The notes: generated by a model from the sequence alone, not told the origin. A stretch of 25,923 nucleotides of DNA from 66-474 sp036279975 (GCA_036279975.1 DASURP010000064.1:1-25923), one strand, 5' to 3'. Shown: positions 1-8,066, numbered from the stretch's first letter. Program-made: numbers and translations.

Positions 1-1
1 C

Positions 2-802
2 GACATCTGGTCGGCCAACCTGACCACGGATTTCAACTACGTCGGCAACGATGGCCAAACGAACCTGTTCGTGAAGAAGGCCTACGTGCAGGGCGCGTTT
101 TCACCGCTCGCCACGCTGCGCGTCGGTTCGGCCAACATGGCGTGGATTCCGTTCGTCGAAGACTGGTACGGCTACCGCTACGTCGAGAACACGCTGGTGG
201 ACAAGCTGAAGCTCGGCAACTCCGCGGACTGGGGCCTGCACCTGCTGGGCGACAACGGCATGTTCAACTACCAGGTGTCGGCAGTGAACGGCGGCGGCTA
301 CAAGAACCCGTCGCGCTCCGGCCATGTCGATTTCGAAGGCCGCGTCGGCCTGCAACCGGTCAAGGGTCTGGTGTTCGCGGTCGGCGCCTACGACGGTGAT
401 CTCGGCAAGGACACGCACAGCAGCCCCACCCTGCACGGCGCGCGCCGTTACGACGCGATGGCCGCATGGAACCGCGACGGCCTGCGCCTGGGCGCGGAAT
501 GGTTCAAGGCCGACAACTGGAAGAACCCCACCACGCCCGCCACCGACACCGCGTCGGGTTACTCGCTGTGGGGCAGCTACGGCTTCACCCGCGCATCGGT
601 GTTCGCGCGCTACGACCAGGTCAAGCCCAGCAAGGATCTCGACCCTTCGCTCAAGGACACCTACTGGAATGCGGGCGTGGCCTTCCCGGTCACCAAGGGT
701 GTGAAAGTCGCGATCGCGTACAAGGACGAAAAACTGCGCAACAACACCAACTTCGACGTCCACACCCGCGAGATCGGCGCGTGGACCGAGGTGAAATTCT
801 GA
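2..802 (+). CDS. Outer-membrane porin, 3' part (5' end outside window)
   Basis: The reading frame is open from the first complete codon at position 2, so the gene starts upstream of the window. The visible 266 residues alternate polar and hydrophobic positions, are rich in Tyr, Trp and Gly, and end in Phe (WTEVKF), the usual C-terminal signature of an outer-membrane beta-barrel. Several hairpin-like strands are visible, such as LRLGAEWFKADNW and VKVAIAYKDEKL. The general build suggests a trimeric porin of the OprO/OprP-like or general Gram-negative class that lets small solutes cross the outer membrane. The substrate cannot be told from this fragment. The phoB-phoR genes nearby make a phosphate porin tempting, but there is no direct evidence. 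It converges on the anti-sigma gene, and the 173-bp gap between them shows only weak hairpins. Confidence 0.72.
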   Translation, partial: DIWSANLTTDFNYVGNDGQTNLFVKKAYVQGAFSPLATLRVGSANMAWIPFVEDWYGYRYVENTLVDKLKLGNSADWGLHLLGDNGMFNYQVSAVNGGGYKNPSRSGHVDFEGRVGLQPVKGLVFAVGAYDGDLGKDTHSSPTLHGARRYDAMAAWNRDGLRLGAEWFKADNWKNPTTPATDTASGYSLWGSYGFTRASVFARYDQVKPSKDLDPSLKDTYWNAGVAFPVTKGVKVAIAYKDEKLRNNTNFDVHTREIGAWTEVKF

Positions 803-975
803 TTCAGCTTCGACTCCCAGCCTCTCCAGCGTTGGCGGTGTGCGAAGCCCGCCGTCTCTTTGCGTGAACGAACCACAAAGCGGTCCTGCTCCGGTTCGCT
901 CAAACCGATTTCAATTCGGATGGCCGCCGCATCGAACCGCTTCATCGCCGCACGCATGGACGGCCTGCACCGATG

Positions 976-1749
976 TCAGATGGACGAATGCAACGACGCT
1001 TCCCGGATCACCCGCATATCCGGTGCGTCGGCACGGCTGACCAGCGCGTAGTTGTAACCATTGCCGGACCAGTACGCGGCGGCCAGCCTGCCATCGCGCC
1101 GCTCGCCATGCGGCAGTGCCCCGCGCGGCGATGGCGGGCGGATGTAGAAACTGATGGCACGTCCCTGGCCGTCCTCGTACAGGACCATCGCAGCCGGCCC
1201 GCTCTCGGTGGCCAGCAACCGGCCGCCCACCGGACGAAACCCGGTAACGCCGAGATCCGGCAGCGGCGCGGCGTTGCGGAAATGTCGATCGAGCCAGGCC
1301 TGCAATTCCCCCGGGTGCTGCTGGGTTGCATCGAATTGCGTGTGCGGATGCAACGCGAACATGCGATAGGCCTGCAGCGCGTCGGCCATGGGCGGCGAAA
1401 CATTCGCCACGGTGAACTCCCGCGCCTGCCAACCTCCTGCACCGCCCACGACCAGCGCCAACAGCAGCCCGGCGGCCAACGCGATGCGGGCGCGCACGCG
1501 TTGCCGGTGGCGCAGGCGAATCCGGGCCGGATCGAGCGTTTCCGACACCGGCGACGCAGACAACCCACCGAACGCGGCACGCAGTTGTTGCGCATCACGT
1601 TGCCATCGGCGTATTTCCACGGCGCGGTCGGGATGGCGATCCAGCCATGCCTCCATGTGCGCACGTGCGGCCTCATCGAGACGGCCGTCGACGTAGGCGT
1701 GGATGGCGGCCTCGTCCGGATGGGATGGCGAATCGTTCATGTCGGTCAT
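976..1749 (-). CDS. Membrane-anchored anti-sigma factor
   Basis: This 257-residue protein begins with an ATG that overlaps the stop of the sigma-factor gene (ATGA at 1746-1749), so the two are probably translationally coupled. Residues 5-60 form a helical cytoplasmic domain like the N-terminal sigma-binding domain of RsiW/zf-HC2-type anti-sigma factors (DEAAIHAYVDGRLDEAARAHMEAWL). The HxxxCxxC zinc motif is missing, so redox sensing through zinc is unlikely. One membrane segment lies at about residues 87-107 (RIALAAGLLLALVVGG), followed by a periplasmic domain of about 150 residues with no recognised fold. By family knowledge, it would hold the sigma factor at the inner membrane until an envelope signal releases it. 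The signal is unknown. The longer upstream reading frame only runs through the sigma gene in another frame. Confidence 0.82.
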   Translation of the reverse strand: MTDMNDSPSHPDEAAIHAYVDGRLDEAARAHMEAWLDRHPDRAVEIRRWQRDAQQLRAAFGGLSASPVSETLDPARIRLRHRQRVRARIALAAGLLLALVVGGAGGWQAREFTVANVSPPMADALQAYRMFALHPHTQFDATQQHPGELQAWLDRHFRNAAPLPDLGVTGFRPVGGRLLATESGPAAMVLYEDGQGRAISFYIRPPSPRGALPHGERRDGRLAAAYWSGNGYNYALVSRADAPDMRVIREASLHSSI

Positions 1750-2264
1750 TTGAGTAGCCGCAAGACAGGGGGCTGCGCCGTTTCGCCGTCGGCCAGTTGG
1801 CGCAAGGCGGCGCGAGCGCGCGACAAGCGCGACATCACGGTTCCGATGGGGACGTCCAGCAAGTCGGCAACCTCGCGGTAGCTCAAGCCTTCCACTGAAA
1901 CCCACAACAGCAGATGCCGCTGCGCTTCGGGCAGGCGATCCAGCGCGTGGACGATCGATTGCGCGATGACTTCGCGCTCCAGCGATGGCTGGGTGGCTGC
2001 CTCGTCGCGGCCCAGAAACGCGAGCATGCGGGAGCGGCGCCGCGCCCGCCGCTTGCCATCCAGGAACTGTCGCCAGGCGATGGCGAACAGCCACGCCCGC
2101 AAGGCCGTGTCGTCGCGACGGCTGTTCCAGCGGCTGAGCGCCCGCTCCAGCGTGGACTGGACCAGATCGTCAGCGTTGTCGGCATCGCGCGTAAGCCAGT
2201 GCGCAAAGCGGCGCAGTCGCGGCAACATCTCGCGTAGTTGGTCATCGACTGCGTGATCGTGCAT
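1746..2264 (-). CDS. RNA polymerase ECF sigma factor
   Basis: This 172-residue sigma-70 family protein has only regions 2 and 4, as expected of an ECF factor. Region 2 spans about residues 11-75 (LPRLRRFAHWL, then ADDLVQSTLERAL for core binding and AWLFAIAWRQFLDGKRR for -10 recognition). Region 4 spans about 104-158 and contains a helix-turn-helix (LSYREVADLLDVPIGTVMSRLSRARAALR) that reads the -35 element. The start at 2264 was chosen because region 2 begins just after it and because a candidate ECF promoter ends about 37 bases upstream, leaving no room for the longer N-terminus. The gene overlaps the anti-sigma gene by 4 bp and is divergent from the propeller gene. The matching promoter motif on both strands suggests that it activates itself and the propeller gene. 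Confidence 0.9.
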   Translation of the reverse strand: MHDHAVDDQLREMLPRLRRFAHWLTRDADNADDLVQSTLERALSRWNSRRDDTALRAWLFAIAWRQFLDGKRRARRRSRMLAFLGRDEAATQPSLEREVIAQSIVHALDRLPEAQRHLLLWVSVEGLSYREVADLLDVPIGTVMSRLSRARAALRQLADGETAQPPVLRLLK

Positions 2265-2300
2265 GGCCGGATCGGCTTTGTCGGCAGTTGGGTACAGGTT

Positions 2301-2326
2301 GGACGCCGTCGATCGCGGATTATTCC
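2301..2326 (-). promoter_or_regulatory. Candidate ECF promoter of the sigma/anti-sigma operon
   Basis: On the minus strand GGAAT (2326-2322) is followed, after exactly 16 bases, by CGTCC (2305-2301). This has the form of an ECF -35 (GGAA-type) and -10 (CGTC-type) pair. The extended match is GGAATAA-N14-CGTCCA. Transcription would begin near 2294, about 30 bases upstream of the chosen sigma start. The same bipartite motif appears on the other strand 10 bases away. An inverted repeat with 5-bp arms (2315-2319 and 2324-2328) overlaps the -35 side. Confidence 0.6.
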
Positions 2327-2335
2327 GCAGACCAT

Positions 2336-2361
2336 GGAATAAAACGCATCCCCATGCGTCC
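2336..2361 (+). promoter_or_regulatory. Candidate ECF promoter of the beta-propeller gene
   Basis: GGAAT (2336-2340) and CGTCC (2357-2361) are separated by exactly 16 bases, as in the minus-strand promoter facing the sigma gene. The shared extended form is GGAATAA-N14-CGTCCA. The spacer contains a perfect inverted repeat with 6-bp arms, ACGCAT (2344-2349) and ATGCGT (2354-2359), which could be a regulator site or chance. The start site would be near 2368, giving a leader of about 100 bases before the ATG at 2467. Confidence 0.58.
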
Positions 2362-2466
2362 AGCATGCGGCTTCAGCGCAGAGGTCGGGGCAAACCGGCA
2401 CACCGGCAAGACTCCAGCCTGCGTCCCGAGTGGTCACAACCTGTCACACGTCAATGGAGAAATTAC

Positions 2467-3462
2467 ATGTTCTTGAGTCATAAGCCGGCATTGCTGCGCA
2501 GCCTGCGCCTTGGCGCCTGTTGCGTGGCCATACTCATGTTCGGCACTGCCGGTGTTTGTGCAGCCAAGTCAGCAAACCTGTTCCCGGCACCCGTCTACGT
2601 CACCCTGCAGGCCAGCAATGCCGTGGAAAACCTGCCGTCCGGCAAGGTATTCGACGGGTTGCCCGATGCACATTACGACGCCATCAGCCCGGACGGCAGC
2701 CGCCTGCTGGTCAGCAGCGCCACCCTGCCCGAGGCTTGGCTGGTGGACGCCCGCAATGGCGAGAAACTGGGCACCTTCGAGATCGGCCCGACACCGCAAG
2801 GGGTGGCGATCAGCCCGGATGGCCGCTGGGGGCTCGCGGTGAGCGCCGGCGGTGATTCGGTCGCGGTCATCGACATCAAGCAGGCAAAGCTGGTCAAGTC
2901 GATTGCCGTCGGCAAGACGCCCCACAACATCCGCTTCACCGCCAACGGCAAGCTGGCCTACGTGACCTTGCAAGGCGCGGGCGCAATCGCCGTCATCGAC
3001 ATGCAGATGCTCGCCAAAATCGGCGAGTTTCCGGTGCCGGGCCTGCCGCACCCGCACAACCTCGATTTGTCCGCGAACGGCAAGACACTGTGGATACGCG
3101 GACTGGTCGCCAAGGTCGCCGCGGTCGACCTGGCCACGCACAAGGTGCTGGCGGTGATCCCGGTAGGCCTGGGCCACGCCGGCATCGACGTCATCCCCGG
3201 CGGACGCTACGTGGTCACGGGCGCGGTGGCAGACCACGTGGTGGACGTGATCGATCCGAAGACGTTCAAGGTAATCCAGCGCATCGACGTGGGCCAGGGC
3301 CCGCACGGCGTGCGCGCCAGCCGCAACGGACGCTGGGTGTACGCGGGAGTGACTGCCACCGACAAGCTTGCGGTGATCGACACGCGCACCTGGAAAGTGG
3401 TGGAACAGATTTCCACCCACGGGAAGCTGCCGTTCTGGCCCACCGTGGCGGGTAACGACTGA
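2467..3462 (+). CDS. Exported YVTN-type beta-propeller protein
   Basis: This is a 331-residue protein with a signal peptide (basic start, hydrophobic core at about 17-31, likely cleavage after VCA near 32). The mature part is a series of propeller blades: DAISPDGSRLLVSS, GVAISPDGRWGLAVSAGGDSVAVID, NIRFTANGKLAYVTLQGAGAIAVID, NLDLSANGKTLWIRG, GIDVIPGGRYVVTGAVADHVVDVID and GVRASRNGRWVYAGVTATDKLAVID. These are typical of the YVTN/YncE and cytochrome-d1-like propeller superfamily. No CxxCH haem site is present, so it is unlikely to be an electron carrier itself. The ATG at 2467 is set by GGAGA about 6 bases upstream and by the signal peptide. The candidate ECF promoter points at this gene, so it is probably a target of the neighbouring sigma factor. 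Its ligand or partner is unknown. Confidence 0.85.
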   Translation: MFLSHKPALLRSLRLGACCVAILMFGTAGVCAAKSANLFPAPVYVTLQASNAVENLPSGKVFDGLPDAHYDAISPDGSRLLVSSATLPEAWLVDARNGEKLGTFEIGPTPQGVAISPDGRWGLAVSAGGDSVAVIDIKQAKLVKSIAVGKTPHNIRFTANGKLAYVTLQGAGAIAVIDMQMLAKIGEFPVPGLPHPHNLDLSANGKTLWIRGLVAKVAAVDLATHKVLAVIPVGLGHAGIDVIPGGRYVVTGAVADHVVDVIDPKTFKVIQRIDVGQGPHGVRASRNGRWVYAGVTATDKLAVIDTRTWKVVEQISTHGKLPFWPTVAGND

Positions 3463-3510
3463 ACCACGTCGCGTTGCACCGGCACCCGACGCGGCAACTG
3501 CCGTGTCGCA

Positions 3511-4569
3511 TCATGCACTCCACCCGTCGGCCTTGGCATCCAGCAACCGCGCCTTGCCGAACACGCAGGTGAAGGTCGAGCCCTCGCCCGGCTCGCTTTC
3601 GATCCGCAATTGGGCGTCGTGCAGGTTCAGCACGTGCTTGACGATCGAAAGCCCGAGCCCGGTGCCGCCGGTCGCGCGCGAGCGGCTGGACGAGACGCGA
3701 TAGAAGCGTTCGGTCAGCCGCGACAGATGGTCGGCGGGAATGCCGTAGCCGGTGTCCGTGACCGAATATTCGGCGCCCTTCGCCGTGCGCTGCCAACGGA
3801 TGGTGATGCTGCCGCCTTCAGGCGTGTAGCGCACCGCGTTGCTGACCAGGTTGGAGAACGCGCTGTGCAAATCCTTGGGCGACCCCAGCAGGTCGGCTTG
3901 CGCTTCGTCCTCCACCGCGACTTGGTGTTTGCCGTGGCTCAAGGCTTCCGCCTCGCGTTGCAGCGACGCCAGCAGCGGCGCCATTTCCACGCGTTCTTCG
4001 GATACGTGCTGCTGCATCTCCAGGCGCGAGAGTTCGAGCAGGTCTTCGACGATCTGCCGCATGCGCTGCGACTGCGTGCGCATTTCGTCCAGCACCGGCG
4101 CCAGACCGGGAACATCCTCGGGATCGAGCAATTCCAGATAGCCGTGGATCACCGTCAACGGCGTGCGCAGTTCGTGCGAAACGTTGGCGACGAAATCGCG
4201 CCGTACCTGCTCCAGCTTGGTGACGCGGCTGATGTCGCGGGCGATCAACAGGCGGCGGTGATCGCCGTAGGGAATCAACGAGAGCTGCAGGCGTACCGCA
4301 GTGTCGACCGGCGACGCGACATCGTCGCCATCACCCTGGCCTGTCCGCAGCCACGTGCCGGCTTCGCCATCGCCAAAGCGCGCGGCCAGCGACTGGCCGC
4401 GATCGCGCGGCCACGCCACGCCCAGCAGGTGCTGCGCCGCCGGATTGCACCAACGCACGCGGCCCTGCGGATCCAGCAGGACCAATGCATCGCCCAAGGC
4501 ACACGCGGCCGTGCGCAAATCGCTCAACTGGGCCGCAAGGCGCCGCGCGCGCGCACGATCGGCATTCAT
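3511..4569 (-). CDS. phoR: Phosphate-regulon sensor histidine kinase PhoR, soluble form
   Basis: This 352-residue kinase follows phoB with an ATGA overlap (4566-4569), so its start is well fixed. A PAS domain covers about residues 17-115. The dimerisation/phosphoacceptor helix carries the H-box SHELRTPL with His132. The ATPase domain has the N-box around Asn244 (SNLVSNAVRYTPEGG), the G1 box DTGYGI at about 272-277 and the G2 box GGTGLGLSIV at 301-310, so catalysis looks intact. E. coli PhoR is 431 residues with two N-terminal membrane helices and a linker before the PAS domain. Here that part is absent, and residues 1-16 are charged rather than hydrophobic. The family phosphorylates PhoB when phosphate is low, under control of the Pst-PhoU complex. 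A soluble protein would have to be recruited to that complex another way. Confidence 0.88.
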   Translation of the reverse strand: MNADRARARRLAAQLSDLRTAACALGDALVLLDPQGRVRWCNPAAQHLLGVAWPRDRGQSLAARFGDGEAGTWLRTGQGDGDDVASPVDTAVRLQLSLIPYGDHRRLLIARDISRVTKLEQVRRDFVANVSHELRTPLTVIHGYLELLDPEDVPGLAPVLDEMRTQSQRMRQIVEDLLELSRLEMQQHVSEERVEMAPLLASLQREAEALSHGKHQVAVEDEAQADLLGSPKDLHSAFSNLVSNAVRYTPEGGSITIRWQRTAKGAEYSVTDTGYGIPADHLSRLTERFYRVSSSRSRATGGTGLGLSIVKHVLNLHDAQLRIESEPGEGSTFTCVFGKARLLDAKADGWSA

Positions 4570-5255
4570 GGCTGGGTGGAGAATCGATAACCGGTGCCTC
4601 GCACGGTCTGGATCAGACCCTCCAGCCCGAACGGTTCCAGGGTCTTGCGCAGGCGGCGGATGTGCACGTCCACGGTGCGCTCCTCGACATAGACGCTGCC
4701 ACCCCAGACCTGGTCCAGCAACTGCGCGCGCGAATACGCGCGCTCGGCATGGCTCATGAAGAAATGCAGCAGGCGATATTCGGTGGGGCCGATTTCGACC
4801 TGCGTATCGCCGGCATACACGCGATGCGCGGGGCCATCGATGCGCAGGCCTCCGATTTCGATCAAACCCGTGCCGTCATCGGCCTGCGCACGCCTGAGCA
4901 CCGCCTTGATCCGCGCGATCAATTCACGCGTCGAGAACGGCTTCACCACGTAATCGTCGACGCCGGCTTCGAGGCCGTTGACCCGATCCAGTTCCTCGCC
5001 GCGCGCGGTCAGCATGATGATCGGCACCTCGGCGGTGCGTTCCTCGCTGCGCAGGCGCCGGGCGAGTTCCAGGCCGGTCATGCCGGGCAGCATCCAGTCC
5101 AGCAGGATCAGGTCCGGCGGGGTGTCGCTGATGGCGACCAGCGCCGCGCGCGCATCGGCGGCATGGATCACCTCCATGTCCGCCTTGCGCAGCGCGAACG
5201 CGACCATGTCGCGGATCGAGGCTTCGTCTTCGACGATCAGGATGCGCTTGTGCAT
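4566..5255 (-). CDS. phoB: Phosphate-regulon response regulator PhoB
   Basis: This 229-residue OmpR/PhoB-type regulator matches the family in length. The receiver domain (1-120) has the acidic pocket Glu9/Asp10, phosphoacceptor Asp53 (LLDWMLPGMTG), the Thr of MLTA and the Lys of VVKPFS. The C-terminal winged helix (about 130-226) contains GPTEYRLLHFFM and the recognition helix region RTVDVHIRRLRKTLEP, ending in IQTVRGTGYRFS, which is characteristic of PhoB. It binds Pho boxes and activates phosphate-uptake and scavenging genes when phosphate is scarce. A good Pho box and extended -10 lie upstream on the same strand, so autoregulation is likely. The gene overlaps phoR by 4 bp as a two-gene operon and is divergent from mutS. 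Confidence 0.95.
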   Translation of the reverse strand: MHKRILIVEDEASIRDMVAFALRKADMEVIHAADARAALVAISDTPPDLILLDWMLPGMTGLELARRLRSEERTAEVPIIMLTARGEELDRVNGLEAGVDDYVVKPFSTRELIARIKAVLRRAQADDGTGLIEIGGLRIDGPAHRVYAGDTQVEIGPTEYRLLHFFMSHAERAYSRAQLLDQVWGGSVYVEERTVDVHIRRLRKTLEPFGLEGLIQTVRGTGYRFSTQP

Positions 5256-5284
5256 GCGGCGGTTCTTGGCAGTCCCGTGACGGG

Positions 5285-5293
5285 ATTATTGCA
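5285..5293 (-). promoter_or_regulatory. Extended -10 element of phoB
   Basis: TGCAATAAT on the minus strand has the extended -10 form TGN followed by AATAAT (5 of 6 matches to TATAAT). It lies just downstream of the Pho box and about 30 bases upstream of the phoB ATG. The 11-mer TGCAATAATCC is identical to the one upstream of metG. Confidence 0.6.
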
Positions 5294-5303
5294 GCGTCGC
5301 AAC

Positions 5304-5321
5304 ATGACAGTCTCGTGACAA
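5304..5321 (-). promoter_or_regulatory. Pho box upstream of phoB
   Basis: On the minus strand TTGTCAC (5321-5315) and CTGTCAT (5310-5304) form a direct repeat of 7-bp half-sites separated by 4 bases (GAGA), giving the 11-bp period of a PhoB binding site (consensus CTGTCAT-N4-CTGTCA[C/T]). The downstream half-site is followed after 13 bases by AATAAT, so the box occupies the place of a -35 element. This supports PhoB autoactivation of phoB-phoR. Confidence 0.8.
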
Positions 5322-5387
5322 CGGGCGGCTTGGGTACGGCCCCGGCGCATGCGACACTGCGCGCTTGCCTGGGCCCCTTCCCGCTCG

Positions 5388-8009
5388 ATGAACCAGCAAG
5401 ACCTCGCCCGCCACACGCCGCTGATGCGCCAGTATTTCGCCGCCAAGGCGGAATATCCGGCGACGCTGCTGTTTTTCCGGATGGGCGACTTCTACGAATT
5501 GTTCTACGACGACGCGCGCAAGGCGGCGCGGCTGCTGGACATCACCTTGACCCAGCGCGGCGAATCGGCTGGCGCGCCGATCCCGATGGCGGGCGTTCCC
5601 TGGCACTCGGCCGAGGCCTACCTCGCCAAGCTGGTACGCGCGGGCGAATCGGTGGCGATCTGCGAGCAGGTCGGCGACCCGAACGGCAAGGGCCCGATGG
5701 AGCGCAAGGTGGTGCGGGTGGTGACGCCCGGCACCGTCACCGACGAGGCGCTGCTGCCGGAACGCCGCGACAACCTTTTGCTGGCGGTTACGCGTGGCAC
5801 GGAAGGCTACGGTTTGGCCTGGGCGGATCTTGCTTCCGGCCGATTCGTGCTGGGCGAGGTCGCCGACGATGCGGCGCTGGCGGCCGAACTCGCGCGGCTG
5901 GCGCCTGCGGAAACGCTGGTCGGCGAGGATGCCGCCTTGCTGCCGGCAGTCGCTACGCTGACAGGTCTGCGCCAGCGTCCGCCCTGGCATTTCGATGAAA
6001 CCAGTGCTGCGCGCGAACTGAACGCGTTCTTCGGCACCCGCGATCTCTCGGGTTTCGGCGCGGACGGCCTCAGCGCCGCAATCGGCGCGGCGGGTTGTCT
6101 GCTGCAATACCTCAAGGAAACCCAGAAAGCCACGTTGCCGCACCTGACCAGCCTTGCGGTGGAAAGCGCCGACGAGACGCTGGCGATGGACGCCGCGACC
6201 CGCCGCAACCTCGAACTTGACACGCACCCGACCGGCGATGCGCGCTATACCCTGCTCGGCGTACTGGACGCGACCATCACGCCGATGGGCGCGCGCATGC
6301 TCAGGCGCTGGTTGCACCGTCCGCTGCGCGACCGCGCTGTCCTGCGCGCGCGGCACCATGCGCTGGGCGCGCTGATCGACGTACGCGCATTCGAGCCCTT
6401 GCGCGAAAGGCTGCGCGCGATCGGCGACCTGGAACGCATCCTCGCGCGCGTGGCGCTGCGTTCGGCAAGGCCGCGCGATCTTGCGACGCTGCGCGACGGC
6501 CTGGCAGCCGCACCCGAGTTGCGGGAAGTGTTGTCGCGAATCGAATCGCCATTGCTGCACGACCTCGTGCAACGCATTGGCGATCACGCCGAAATCGCAG
6601 GCATGCTTGCGCAAGCCATTGTCGAACGCCCGCCGATGCTGTTGCGCGACGGCGGCGCGATCGCCGACGGCTTTGATGTCGAACTCGACGAACTGCGCCG
6701 GCTGGCGACGAATGCCGACCAGTACCTCGTGGAAATGGAAGCGCGCGAACGCGCCGCCACCGGCATCGCCACGCTGAAGGTCGGCTACAACCGCGTGCAC
6801 GGCTACTACATCGAATTCGGCAAGGCGCAGGCCGACAAGGCGCCCGCGCACTACACCCGCCGGCAGACCACCAAGAACGCCGAACGGTACATCACCGAGG
6901 AACTGAAGGCCTTCGAAGACAAGGTGCTGTCGGCCAAGGAGCGCTCGTTGATGCGCGAGCGCGCGCTGTACGACGGCGTGCTGGATGCCTTGATCGAGAA
7001 GCTTGCGCCGCTGAAGGACGCCGCCGCCGCGATCGCCGAACTCGACGTGCTGGCCGATCTCGCCGAGCGCGCCGACACGCTCGACTGGCACGCGCCGCAG
7101 CTGGTGGACGAACCCTGCATCCGCATCGAACGTGGCCGGCATCCGGTGGTCCAGCAGGTGCGCAACGAGCCGTTCGAACCCAACGACCTCGCGCTCGACG
7201 ACGCCTGCCGGATGCTGGTGATCACCGGCCCGAACATGGGCGGCAAAAGCACCTACATGCGCCAGAACGCGCTGATCGTGCTGCTGGCGCACGTCGGCAG
7301 TTACGTGCCGGCGACGAGCGCGGCGATCGGGCCGGTGGATCGCATCTTCACCCGCATCGGCGCCGGCGACGACCTCGCACGCGGGCAATCGACCTTCATG
7401 GTCGAGATGAGCGAAACCGCCAACATCCTGCACAACGCGACCGCGAATTCACTGGTGTTGATGGACGAGGTCGGGCGCGGCACCTCGACCTACGATGGCC
7501 TGGCACTGGCGCGCGCGGCGGCGGTACACCTGGCGACGCACAACCGCGCCTTCACCCTGTTCGCGACGCACTACTTCGAGCTGACCGAACTTGCCGCGCA
7601 GTTCGACTCCATCGCCAACGTGCACCTCGATGCCGTCGAATACCACGACCGCGAACGCGGCGAACAGCTGGTGTTCATGCATGCGGTGAAGGCAGGCCCC
7701 GCCAACCGCAGCTTCGGCCTGCAGGTCGCCGCACTGGCCGGCTTGCCGAAAGCCGTGATCGTCGAGGCGAAGCAAACCCTGGCGTCGCTCGAACGCGGCT
7801 CGCGCATGGGCGGCGGCGCAACCCCCGACACACCTCCAAGTGCCGCCGCCTCGCTGCAAACGGACCTGTTCGCCGCCCCGGGGGCCGACCCGAAGCTGGC
7901 GGAACTGGCCGACGCGCTGCATGCGCTCGATCCCGATGCTTTGACGCCTCGTGAAGCCCTCGACGCCCTGTACCGCCTCAAGGCGAAACTGCAGCGCGAC
8001 CCGGGCTGA
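5388..8009 (+). CDS. mutS: DNA mismatch repair protein MutS
   Basis: This 873-residue MutS is close in size to E. coli MutS (853). The mismatch-reading domain I carries the Phe-x-Glu motif as DFYELF (Phe35, Glu37). The connector, lever and clamp domains follow. The ATPase domain has Walker A GPNMGGKST at 614-622, Walker B LVLMDE with Asp693-Glu694, and GRGTSTYDG just after. MutS dimers recognise mismatches and small loops and recruit MutL. The C-terminal region after about 800 has a short Pro/Ala-rich spacer and then a helical tail (ELADALHALDPDALTPREALDALYRLK) like the dimer/tetramer domain. The ATG at 5388 was chosen because MNQQDLARHTPLMRQY matches usual MutS starts; the frame is open 13 codons further up. 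No clear Shine-Dalgarno is seen. Confidence 0.97.
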   Translation: MNQQDLARHTPLMRQYFAAKAEYPATLLFFRMGDFYELFYDDARKAARLLDITLTQRGESAGAPIPMAGVPWHSAEAYLAKLVRAGESVAICEQVGDPNGKGPMERKVVRVVTPGTVTDEALLPERRDNLLLAVTRGTEGYGLAWADLASGRFVLGEVADDAALAAELARLAPAETLVGEDAALLPAVATLTGLRQRPPWHFDETSAARELNAFFGTRDLSGFGADGLSAAIGAAGCLLQYLKETQKATLPHLTSLAVESADETLAMDAATRRNLELDTHPTGDARYTLLGVLDATITPMGARMLRRWLHRPLRDRAVLRARHHALGALIDVRAFEPLRERLRAIGDLERILARVALRSARPRDLATLRDGLAAAPELREVLSRIESPLLHDLVQRIGDHAEIAGMLAQAIVERPPMLLRDGGAIADGFDVELDELRRLATNADQYLVEMEARERAATGIATLKVGYNRVHGYYIEFGKAQADKAPAHYTRRQTTKNAERYITEELKAFEDKVLSAKERSLMRERALYDGVLDALIEKLAPLKDAAAAIAELDVLADLAERADTLDWHAPQLVDEPCIRIERGRHPVVQQVRNEPFEPNDLALDDACRMLVITGPNMGGKSTYMRQNALIVLLAHVGSYVPATSAAIGPVDRIFTRIGAGDDLARGQSTFMVEMSETANILHNATANSLVLMDEVGRGTSTYDGLALARAAAVHLATHNRAFTLFATHYFELTELAAQFDSIANVHLDAVEYHDRERGEQLVFMHAVKAGPANRSFGLQVAALAGLPKAVIVEAKQTLASLERGSRMGGGATPDTPPSAAASLQTDLFAAPGADPKLAELADALHALDPDALTPREALDALYRLKAKLQRDPG

Positions 8010-8066
8010 ACGAGGCACCAGCGGCGGTCAGCGCCAGCCTGGCCCGGCGTGGTCGACTGGGTTCCG

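Noticed and set aside
803..975. Bidirectional terminator between the porin and anti-sigma genes
   Set aside because: The only stems seen (for example GGCGG/CCGCC near 835-855) are short with large loops and no adequate T-run.
5286..7433. 715-codon minus-strand open frame
   Set aside because: It is antisense to mutS, with Arg/Ala/His-rich composition and no domain pattern. It is a high-GC shadow.
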